Positions 54,975-64,000 of a stretch of DNA of 64,000 nucleotides are shown piece after piece; the stretch's first letter is position 1; each line of letters starts with the position of its first letter. Under the pieces are notes generated by a model. The model was not told the origin of the DNA. It saw nothing but the letters and a program-made list of their open reading frames with translations, and did not search any database. The DNA is taken from the NCBI GenBank assembly GCA_964017195.1, contig OZ024893.1, positions 52,408,915 to 52,472,914 on the forward strand, given 5' to 3'. This DNA comes from Siderastrea radians. Lineage: Eukaryota > Cnidaria > Anthozoa > Scleractinia > Rhizangiidae. The translations under genes and the position numbers were made by a program.

Positions 54975-57728
54975 CTGTGCCAGTCAGGTCAGGATCCCGG
55001 CAAGCCTGATTTTTTCAGGCTTTCTTTTCGCAACTGCATAAGTTGCGTTAATAACTGCGAGGATCTTCTTCACATTTATTTCTGTGCCAGTCAATAAGCA
55101 CTCCTCTCACGTGCTTTGGTCTACAGTAACACAGGACACAAAAACCCATTGATTCCTGGTCTTTGTACCGCTTGTGACGTCAAGAGGTAGCTAGTAAACA
55201 ACTTATACATTAAAACAAATCCTACAGAGCATGGTTAAATGAGAACGCTCGGTTGAACCTAACCACAGTTAAACACAATAAACCCAATAATTTTTCCTCG
55301 CGAAATCGAAGGACAATTTTGCTCTTCTACCACTGCCATTTCTTGTGAATAATTTCATATTCTTCAACGTTTAGACGCAAACTTTTCCGACACAAAGAAA
55401 GACAACTAATACAGGGTTAATATAGATTTGACTGTGTTTTGGTAGTACAGTAAGTATTAATTGTTTAACCGCAAACGATGTTGTTGAGATTATGCAAATA
55501 ATAAACTTCGCATGCCCGTCTGAGGTTTCTAGAGCCAGCACGTCTTCACTAAGTTTGAATGAAGCATCTTAAGCGCTCTTACAGTGGTAGGCAACCAAGG
55601 AAAGAATTGTACGTTCTAGCTGTGTTTGCTTTCGTAACGTGACAAGAAGTTTACTTGTAAAGATCTATTTCCGCTTAAGAAGGAGTTCAACACTTGCAAG
55701 CCCTTAAAAGGCATTAATTGATATTAGCATTTCCGGTCAAAACACACACAGTATTATAGTGATCGTTGTTACACGCCACGATTGTGAAATTACCGAAACT
55801 GGGGAAAAGGCGATACATTGTTTGAACAAAGGCTGTATGAACCTGAGCAATTTTTGGTTGTAGAAAAAAGGATAGTTTTGAAGAGATAAAGAACAAAAAA
55901 AATTAAATTCTTAAAAAAAGTCGAAAGTCTTCAAAAAAAATGCCAATATGAACTTCTAAATAAAGCTCTCTAATAATATTTAAGGGGTCATGTCACATTT
56001 TCAGTATTAGAAGGAGTTTAACACTAGTATCCTATTTAACAATTAGATTATGAGCTCGAGATTTCTATCGCGTGATAGTTGATGAGGCCGAAGGCCTCAA
56101 ATCGCTTTTCAAAAAAGCGACTCTACTCACTATCTACAACAGAATAGATAGTGAGTAGCGTAGCCAATCAGAGAACAGCATTAGTGATAGAACGCTAGTA
56201 GATCTATACTAAAGTAAGCTATTAAAGAGCTGAAGGACATGGACTCAAAAGAAGCCGAAAAACAATAGTTCGGTTTTGTTTAACATTGCTCCAGTAGTCC
56301 AGAAACAATAAATGTCTGGCTACAGATTGCCAGGATGGAAGTGGAAATGGTCACTTTTCAAATTCTTCTCTTGTGTCTTTGAAAAATCACTAAAATTAAG
56401 GTTTTTTTACCTTTGAGAAAAACACTCATTATCTTTCTCTCGGTGCCTTGGGAGCATTTCGTGTACGAGAAAAGACGCTTAGTTTTAATTTTAGTACAAG
56501 TTTGACCCTCAAAACGTAGAGATCCTTACGAGGTCGCCCCTTTAATATACTATATATTTACTTTGTCTAACTCTCATAATACTTATACGCTATTTTTGTT
56601 TTGCTTTGGTAGACCAATCCCTATTCGGACACTTAGTATGACAGTATAGTGAGACAAGAGTGTTAAAAATTAAACCTCATCCAAAAACAAACCTGCACCA
56701 TCCATAGAAATCCCGCTTTCCGTGACCAAGAGAGATTGTTTCGAAAAGGTTTCTCTGACTTTTTCAGTCGGCACAGTGTCTCTTGCTTGAAAAGCGATTT
56801 TTGTTTCCCTGAACTGCCAATGCAGCAGTGTGAATTTCCGCCACACAAGAAAGAAAACAGCTATTTTTTAAATTTATACTACGAAGTTCAATTACTAGTT
56901 GAGACTTTGCCAAGCTAAATGCCAAAAGCAAAAGACGTTTGATTGCTGCAAAGAGATGTAAATAGGTTACATTTCTCCAAGCCTTGGAAGGCAGCCTGTT
57001 CCATACACGATGAACTCGCAAGTTTCAAAACAGCTTCACTACGGAAGAACTTCTGAATAAGGAAAACTCCATCGCTTTTATAACACTTGTCTCTAGAACT
57101 TTCATGGCCTTTATTCATTTTATTTGCTTCATGCCTCACGAGAGTCGTTTTTATCCCTTAAATCCCCAACTAATCCCTTCAAAATAACGTGAAAATCATG
57201 ACACGTTTGTGGACATTTAAATGATGTTTGTTCTCTATTGTTTGTTAATAGCATGCGCGCAATAAAATTGTAAAAGAACTCCGGAAATTCATGCTTACTT
57301 TCGTTCGTACATCATTTACATAAAACCAATAGGAACGTGCCTGCCTCACGTTAAACAAATCTCTTTTACTGTTTTCACGTTGATTTTAATGGCTATCTAA
57401 AATAGAAGCTTTGAGGTGTGTTTTGAGTTGTTTTCATTTCTTAATAATATACAGTTCTTTGTTATGACTGTTTATGGTTGTACTGATTTTGACTTTTGAG
57501 CAGGCCATTTGTGTTCATTCGCGGGAACGCGCTATTATGGAAAACAGCTTTACGATTGGTCGCTCATGCTCAACTCATGTCAAGTGGCGCCATTTCCCGT
57601 GTTATTGACATTTGTAACTCGCCTCCCAGTTGTTCAACAACCAACCACTGCACACGGAAAGTTTTGTTTCGAAACTTAAAACTGTCTCGCCGAGACGCTT
57701 TCCTCTGCAAGAATATTCCGGACACATA
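53773..57728. other. CUL1 3' flank and intergenic region
   Basis: No gene recognised between CUL1 and the sclerostin-type gene. CUL1's polyadenylation site was not pinned down. Contents: an (AAT)n microsatellite at about 54945-54972; TCTGTGCCAGTCA twice (about 54974 and 55080), bracketing a small hairpin CGCAACTGCATAAGTTGCG; and a hairpin-rich segment at 56057-56210, listed separately. Confidence 0.5.
56057..56210. mobile_element. Hairpin-rich segment, possible MITE
   Basis: Contains TGAGGCCGAAGGCCTCA, CGCTTTTCAAAAAAGCG, and a 14-bp perfect stem CTACTCACTATCTA (56123-56136) with its complement (56145-56158). The ends, TTTCTATCGCGTGATAG and the complement of GTGATAGAACGCTAG, are only loosely similar. 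No target duplication was found. Confidence 0.5.
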
Positions 57729-58461
57729 ATGAGTCTATTTACATCGTGTTGGCATCGGAATTTTGTCTTCTTGGCCCTTGTTTGCATGTGCTGTGACGGC
57801 AGTCTTGCCCGCCAAAAAGCGCTTGAAACGGAGCAAAATGAAGCTTCCACAGAATCGACTCCGAGTGTTACAACTAACACCACAATTGCCCCGACAACAG
57901 CACCTGAGGAAAGAAGCTTAGAATTAGAGCAGCCGAAGAAAACGTCAGGTAATTTTCGCGGGCATTAACTCTCCATTAAACGCGTTTATAGTGGATGTGT
58001 GAGTCGCATGTGTTCTTCGCTGTTTACCCACTGAATCTTTTCTTGTAGAGTTTTCATTCAGTCGCGGGTGTCTTGCGCCATGAGTGAATAAAACTGCGAC
58101 GAAAAGTCATTTGTTGATTAGTTTTGTGTATTGTCCGTTTGCAGGCATTCTCAATCTCGGATGTCAAGGAATCCGGATTCGAAGATATGTTTCGAACGGC
58201 TTCTGCACTAGTCGAAGACCAATCAGAGACACTATCTGCGACGGAGAATGCTTACCAATGGACGAACTTCCTTGGTTTCCGGAGTTTTCCAAAATTATCA
58301 GTCGTCATAAAAGAGAGTGGCGCTGTGTGGCGGATGAAGTGCGAAGCAAGAAGGTGACTGTTCATTGCAACGATGGGACGAAGCACAAATACCGCATACG
58401 CGTTGTTCGGTCTTGTAAGTGCAAGAGATATACGCACAAACAGAACCAAACGGACCCTTGA
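57729..58461 (+). CDS. Secreted cystine-knot protein, sclerostin/SOSTDC1-like
   Basis: Exon 1 is 57729-57948 and exon 2 is 58145-58461, joined in phase (G|GC) with GT/AG borders: 178 aa. Residues 1-27 (MSLFTSCWHRNFVFLALVCM onward) form a signal peptide. A Thr/Ser-rich linker follows, with NTT and other possible O-glycosylation sites. The C-terminal half is the cystine knot: GCQGIRIRRYVSNGFCTS, ICDGECLP, WRCVADEVRSKKVTVHCNDG and VRSCKCKRYTHKQNQ. That order and the KCKRYT ending match sclerostin and SOSTDC1 (WISE) rather than other DAN-family members; those proteins bind BMPs and LRP5/6 and antagonise BMP and Wnt signalling outside the cell. Orthology to one of the two vertebrate genes cannot be decided, so no symbol is given. 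An AATAAA follows at 58478. Confidence 0.93.
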
Positions 58462-58477
58462 TACGTGTTCTCTTGAC

Positions 58478-58483
58478 AATAAA
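58478..58483 (+). promoter_or_regulatory. Polyadenylation signal AATAAA, proximal
   Basis: AATAAA 17 bases after the stop codon of the sclerostin-like gene. Such a short 3' UTR is possible but unusual; another AATAAA lies at 59304-59309 and would give a 0.85-kb 3' UTR. Confidence 0.5.
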
Positions 58484-58484
58484 G

Positions 58485-60336
58485 AACAGAGTCTACAATG
58501 AAGAACAATTGTCAAAAGACATACCCACAACGATGGAGAGCAAACATTCCTTCACTATCCAGCCTGCGATTGTAACATACCCTTGTACAAAGTTTCAGTG
58601 AGTTCGTAAATTAAATTAAACCCGTTGTGGTGTGGACAGAGATTGCTGAGAGGGCTGGCCTGTTCGGTCCGTTTGCGCAGTTAGAATTTGTATAAATTTC
58701 CTTGTCTCTCACGTTCTGTGAGTATTATCTGCAGTTGACAATATCGTTATTCTCCAGTAATGCCGAGTACAACGGCAGATTTGTCTAAATGAAACTTGGA
58801 AATACGAAATATGCAACACACGTGTTTGCCACATGGCGTTCCATATCGAGCCCTGTTGCAAGGAGAACTACTCGCATCGAATACAACAACATCGAATTGA
58901 TCAAAGAATGATCAGTTTATATTCGACCAGGAATTGTTCATGTTAGTTAGTTTCAATGTTCGTCGTTTATTCGGGAAATAGTCCTGTGTTTTTAATCTAT
59001 CTTATACCGATGTCTCAACCAGCTCAATTATGTATTCAGATTTATAAAAAATATAAATGTATACAAGACGTATAAGTTAGATCGACAGTCAGCGTTGCGT
59101 TTTAAGCATGGCTCTTGAATACAGATCATGTTAATAAGTTCTGCCTTCTATAAATGGATTCTAGAAGGAAACATCAATCGTAGTAAGCATGTTCCGTGTC
59201 TAATTCTGGTCTTGTATTAATATTTTCTGAATGCCATACAACAGACCAATTGTACATATCAGCCCCAAACTACAGTCGGATAGTTCCTACATAGCAATAT
59301 ATAAATAAAGTTTATTAGACTATAACAATGCCTCTTTCATGAATCTCCTTGGCTTTTTTATTCACAGCAATAATATCAGCTTATTGTTCGTGCACAATAC
59401 ACACGTTGGACAAATAAATCAGCGAGGTCTTCTGTTTGATTGGTTCGCAGAAATAATGACCGACAACCCCTCAATGGATCCCAACAATAGGTTCTTTGCG
59501 CTTGAGCGAACCTTAAGCCTCCAAAACAACAGCATCTAAATACGTTTCATTCAGCCAAGCTCTGTTAGCCTTGAGGCAGGATTTGTTAAGTTTCATTAGA
59601 ACCTCTTTGCTCCAAACACCTCTTTTTTGCATTAAATCAACCAATCACAAGTCTTTTTCCAAGCAGCTTGGAGTTACATAACAAGACATCAAGAGTGTTT
59701 GACGTCAATAAAGCTATGGTGTACTATGGTAAAGTACTTTTTGATTGGCAAGACAAATTTTTTGAGCTCACTGAACGCGTGGTTACGACCGCAAAGTACG
59801 CCTGAAGTGTGCACGGTGAGACGTTTTTTGTTATTCCGACAACACGTGGCGGGGGCGTTAATTATCCAAAACAAAAGTGTGCACCTGGTCACAAGAGAAC
59901 TCATAACCTACCATTAAAAGAATCGAACTTGCTTATAGGCTCAATACTTGCTGATAACGAGAAAAAGTTGGCACGATTACAAACGCCCCTTTGCGTAACC
60001 ATGGCGCAAAAGGTTAAACTCTGACGTGTATTCGGGTGTAAACAATGTACAATGTTCTGTTATTATGCATTATTATTTGCCACATGTAATTAGCTTTAAA
60101 GTGGTGCCACGTTCGAGTTCGTCACCTGATTAATTAACGATATGTTCGTAGCTATTAGCGACATACTGTCAAGAGCATTTGCGGAAAAACAAGTATTTGA
60201 TTGAAGGGCAGAAGTTTTGAACCACAAGATCTTTGTTTTTTACTACACTTGCCGTAAAGGCTAATATTCTGGAGTGCTAGTGACGTGTCTCGGAAAACAG
60301 CCAATCACATTTTGCCATTCAAGATGTAATCTACCC
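58485..60336. other. 3' UTR or intergenic
   Basis: No coding exon supported. AATAAA at 59304-59309 may be the distal polyadenylation signal of the sclerostin-like gene. The short open frames here have no recognisable domain. Confidence 0.4.
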
Positions 60337-60390
60337 TATATAAAGGCAGCGCTCCCAAGTCTTTATCACCGTGAAGAGTTTACTGTGAGT
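60337..60390 (+). promoter_or_regulatory. Orphan TATA-box promoter
   Basis: TATATAAAGG at 60337-60346 in GC-richer surroundings, with a strong donor-like GTGAGT at 60385-60390 about 40 bases downstream. A first exon of about 20 bases would be unusually short. Candidate acceptors follow (TTTTTGCAG near 60525, TTTTGCAG near 61163), but I could not assemble a coding gene from them. Confidence 0.4.
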
Positions 60391-61552
60391 TAAGAACCTT
60401 GTTGAAGTGATGCCCCTTGTTTTATATAGTGGCTTGATTTAGGTAGTGCACGCGAATGAATGCTATCATCCTACCATGTAAGCAACTCTCTCACATGCTC
60501 TGGGTATAGTTGAGTCTTTTTGCAGGCTGTAGGAATCGATTTACTGAAGATAGACTGCTCCAATGAAATGGTGATTTTACTTGCGAACTGAGTTGTCGTA
60601 CTTGTTTTGGCTCCCCTTTCGGCAAACGTGACATCGTGTTGGCAAACTCCAAAAAGTTAATTAGCAAACATCCTGTTTCTACATGATAAACTACCCCAAG
60701 CCTTAAATGTGTCAGTTCGTTCCATAACCTTCTCTGTGGTGTAAAATGTACTCAAATCATCTTTATCAAGCGTTCGGCGCGGCAAAAGCAAGTTTGCGCA
60801 CACAAAAAAGTTGTTAAAAAAGTTGGCGAGAGCACAGGCTAGTTCTATTTGACTCCAGCAGGTCTGTGTGCCACATGCTTTGACATTCGCATATTACACT
60901 AACTTGAATGAAGGCGCCTTTAGGGATGTTTTACATGCAAAGTGAAAATCAATCCATAGTATTCTATAAAGCGTCCAGAAAAATCTCTGTGTTATATAGT
61001 TTCGAGTATTCTGTATAACGTGCTGATAAATCTATGTGTGATACAGTTTCAATTCACAGAGCACTATATAGCGCGCTGATTTTAATCTCTATATAATACT
61101 TTTTTTCACGGAGACTCTCTCTGGAGAGCTGATGATATTGCTTCGTGTATTGAAATTTTGCAGGCGTGCCTAGGCCATGCAATGTCAAGGTAAAAAGTCG
61201 AAGTATTTGCGGTTTATAGGAAACGAGAAATCTGTATAGACAAAAATGTAATGGCGATTATTATTAGACTTTCACTGGGGTCTACTGTAAATACGTGGAT
61301 CTGATTGGCCCAATCGACATTGTCTATTTCCTAATAGAACTAACAAGAGTGCGGGCGCAGTAATTGAAAGTAAAATTCCTTTGATTTTTGTTTATCTTTT
61401 ACATTTAAAAATAGCTATCTGTCGTTGCTTTCCAATTTTATAACCATTGATTTATCTCCTAAAACAATCAGACTTCTCGTTTGGCTTTGTGAGTGGCTGC
61501 TCCTCGCTGTTTATTGCCTTGAAAAAAAAAACGTTTAAGTCTTGTCAGGCCA
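60391..61552. other. Uncharacterised stretch downstream of orphan TATA box
   Basis: Possible noncoding exon fragments only. Around 60975-61110 a roughly 57-bp phrase (AAATCTCTGTGTTATATAGTTT, then TATAACGTGCTGA) recurs two to three times in diverged form. Confidence 0.4.
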
Positions 61553-61688
61553 GAGTTACCAAACATATAGTCTCCTGCATAGTGTCCGTACCGTCAAGGG
61601 TACATAAGGTCATTACAGGAGACTATATGGTCTCCGTACCGTCAAGGGTACATAAGGTCATTACAGGAGACTATATGTTTGGTAACTC
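61553..61688. mobile_element. MITE with internal 48-bp duplication
   Basis: Perfect 25-bp inverted repeats at 61553-61577 and 61664-61688 (GAGTTACCAAACATATAGTC onward). Inside, about 46-48 bp containing CCGTACCGTCAAGGGTACAT and TAAGGTCATTACAGGAGACT is present twice in tandem (about 61584-61629 and 61632-61677), nearly identical. The open frame crossing it is incidental. Confidence 0.88.
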
Positions 61689-62689
61689 GCTAACCTGAAC
61701 TATATGCCTAAACTCGGCCACGCAGTTTGAGAGTTAATTAAGAGTCATGAAACTATTAATCATGCCGGCCTGATGTAACTTAGATAGTTCCTGTATCTTT
61801 CCTTCGTTGTAACCTAAATTTCTCTTGTTTAATTGTCTTATGAGGTTTCTAGATCGACGGATTTTCGTCTAGCTTTTCCTTTTAAACGGCAGGAAAATAA
61901 ACGGACAGATACAAAAAGAGAAAAAGATGTATATACTTAGTCTTTCCTTCAGACGGGTCTTATACTTGTCGATCAGGTTTTCGAAGCCCTTCGATACGGC
62001 GTCTGCAATATATTTCTACTACCAGCAATTCCGAGGCACTTGAAATTATACTGTACTGTAAACTTGTCTGTGTTTCTTGGACAGAGGGGAAGAGATGAAG
62101 TTCTGCAAGACCCCCGACTAAAACCCGGAACATACCATCACACTATAGGGTAGAAAAGAGACTAAGGCTTGAGCAATTAAGGGTACGAGAATATATGCAT
62201 GTGTTTGCGGAAAAGTCAATCTTGGTTGCAAAAATAATTCCGAAATGTATTGGGATCCAAAGTTTTTATTCGGGAAGAAAATGTTCCACTTGAAATTGAC
62301 ACTCGGACGTTCCCTTTATTTTAGCTGTGGCGAAAGACACGACCGTAGCTAGAACAGGCATGAAGGATGGAAACCGTTCGCAAGTTTTTTAAACGGGAAA
62401 ATGGAACTAGGTTTAATTTTCAAAAGTTTCGCTCGTTTTTAACAGCATCATTTGCTATCAAAAGTCACTGTGAGCCTATGTGTGTGTTTTTTTCTGATTT
62501 TGAGCGTTTTCTTGTTTGTCTTATAAGTTTGGTATTTTGCAAAAGTGTTGGCTGTAAGCAGGTTTTCGATTTCCAGTGAACACTAACCAAGACCTTCTTG
62601 AGGATTCTACGTGTATTCTTAATTGATCAGTTAGTTAGTTAATGTGTTCTGGTTTTTCTTATTGGATATCTCGAAAAGTGGCATGTGTT
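61689..62689. other. Intergenic, nothing recognised
   Basis: No coding exon, TIR or RNA gene could be supported. Confidence 0.35.
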
Positions 62690-62998
62690 CCTCTCTGAGT
62701 AGAAAACACAAAAATCGGTAAATCGAATTTTAACGTCATAGTGAAGGGAGTAGTCGCCTAATCTCCTAAGCCAGGGGTTCATGTGTAAACACTTGACGTC
62801 CAGGGCGAATTGGGATTTGGAAATGTTGGTTTTTATGGAGGGAGGAAAACCGGAGTACCCGGAGAAAAACCCTCGGAGCAAGGACGAGAATCAACAACAA
62901 ACCGGCTCAATCCACATATGACACTGGGACCGGGAATCGAATCCGGGCCACATTAGTGGAAGGCGAGTGCTCTCACCACTGCGCCATCCCTGCTCCCC
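62690..62998 (-). mobile_element. tRNA-derived SINE
   Basis: On the minus strand: GGGATGGCGCAGTGGTGAGAG with A-box TGGCGCAGTGGTGAG (62972-62986) and B-box GGATTCGATTCCC (62932-62944), spaced as in a tRNA. A body with TTTTTCTCCGGGTACTCCGG and CCAACATTTCCAAATCCC follows. The body type is familiar from cnidarian SINEs. The 3' limit is approximate. Confidence 0.8.
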
Positions 62999-64000
62999 CT
63001 ATATTTACAACGCATTATAATCTTAAGCTCATAAGCTTGTAGTAGTCTGAAGAAGCTGTAACACAGCAAAGCTGAGGTTAGTGTTCTAGTTACACTTGCA
63101 GTTGGAAGTAAGAAACTTCTCTGGAAAGTCTTCCAGTTCAGCCCGACTATAACTCACCTTGAAGTAAAGCCTCTGGATGATAACAAAAACAAAAGACTAA
63201 CATTCGAAGACAATCTCGGTTAGTATCTTCAAAACAAATGCAAACAGATTAGTGTCTATTCTATATTTGTTGTCCCTGCCGTAAGAATCAGTTTAATAAT
63301 TAATTAAAAAATTTTCCACCTCTTTCGTATGCAGACACCTTTCTAAATCAGCCACGTGTAGTAAAGACCTGCCACACTTTTAGTTTTGAACCTAATCTCC
63401 CTCCAAGAAGGACAGCTGTCGAAAACATTACGCTCTTAGACCTAACCGTAGCAAGAATGATAATATGGTCAACTGAAAACATTTTACAGAGAGTGAATGC
63501 AAAGGGCACAGTGGGACCAAAGAACAAACAGGTTTCACCTAAGCTTAATATTGTTTTCTTTGCTCAAATGGTTTCATTTTTGTGAGCTTTAAAAATTTCA
63601 AGTGAGAATGTAAAGCCTCGGAGCTTATTGTTAGGACTCCAAGTTTCTTACTCTAGAAGTTCTAGATCTCACTCCATCTAGAGCAGTTCGTTCTGGGGCC
63701 ACAGCATTCCACAGGTGTCCCTCCTTGGGCAGTAATAACCTTATTTTACTGTCAGAAATCACAGCTTTCCACTTCACGTGGCCGATTTGGAAAAGTGTCA
63801 GCTTCAGGAAGCTTGAGGTGACACTTTCTCTTTAGCTTTTTACACTACGAATCCACAAGTGTTCCTTGAAAACTAAACTGCATTAGAACAACTAAGAGAC
63901 TTGGCATGGTACCCTGGCTGGTTGGTAAGGCTGGCTTCAATATGATCGCTAAAGAGAAACAACGAACGGTTTGGTTTACTAACACTGAGCGATTGTTTGT
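62999..64000. other. Right edge, nothing recognised
   Basis: No gene supported. Several acceptor-like and donor-like words occur, but no phase-consistent coding exons were found. Confidence 0.35.

Noticed and set aside
56070..56105. TTGATGAGGCCGAAGGCC, similar to a textbook hammerhead
   Set aside because: The first core base is wrong and GAAA is replaced by TCAAA. The bases form a simple longer hairpin instead.

Overview
This window is nuclear DNA of an animal, most likely a cnidarian and probably a stony coral. I infer that from AT-rich, intron-dense genes whose proteins resemble vertebrate orthologues closely (cullin-1, a sclerostin-type cystine-knot protein) and from dense transposon debris: ISL2EU, Penelope-like, tRNA-SINEs and many short inverted-repeat elements. 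There are no bacterial operons, rRNA genes or CRISPR arrays. The species assignment is an inference.

Three host genes can be built exon by exon. (1) 514-9233, minus strand: a secreted protein of about 714 aa in 8 exons, with a signal peptide, a protease-associated (PA) domain and both halves of a PNGase F-type glycoamidase; a TATA box lies just upstream. (2) 33037-53772, plus strand: cullin-1, 24 coding exons, about 770 aa, complete from the N-terminal SKP1/F-box-binding repeats to the neddylation domain and the last residues YLA. (3) 57729-58461, plus strand: a 178-aa secreted cystine-knot protein of the sclerostin/SOSTDC1 (WISE) type, 2 exons.

Between 9.5 and 32.3 kb the window is repeat territory: two direct copies of an unidentified 2.3-kb repeat 17.4 kb apart; a decayed ISL2EU transposon with convergent THAP/DDE transposase and YqaJ nuclease genes; a multi-exon transposase-like gene with a 48-bp coding minisatellite; a tandem duplication; a foldback MITE; and a head-to-head pair of Penelope-like 3' ends, one with an intact hammerhead-ribozyme core.

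The CUL1 introns are packed with insertions. Intron 19 holds the most interesting object: a ~5-kb element with ~175-bp terminal inverted repeats carrying a decayed minus-strand gene whose acidic motifs resemble a FEN1/XPG (PIN-like) nuclease, followed by a tesmin-type CXC cysteine cluster. A 137-bp MITE has jumped into its left terminal repeat. Other introns hold an inverted pair of MITEs, a 916-bp TIR element, tRNA-SINEs, a 131-bp higher-order tandem repeat, and a minisatellite that has copied the end of CUL1 exon 23 together with its 5' splice site.

After CUL1 and SOSTDC1 the right end holds an orphan TATA promoter, a MITE with an internal duplication, and a tRNA-SINE. Exon borders were read by eye from GT/AG signals, reading phase and family similarity and may be off by a base.
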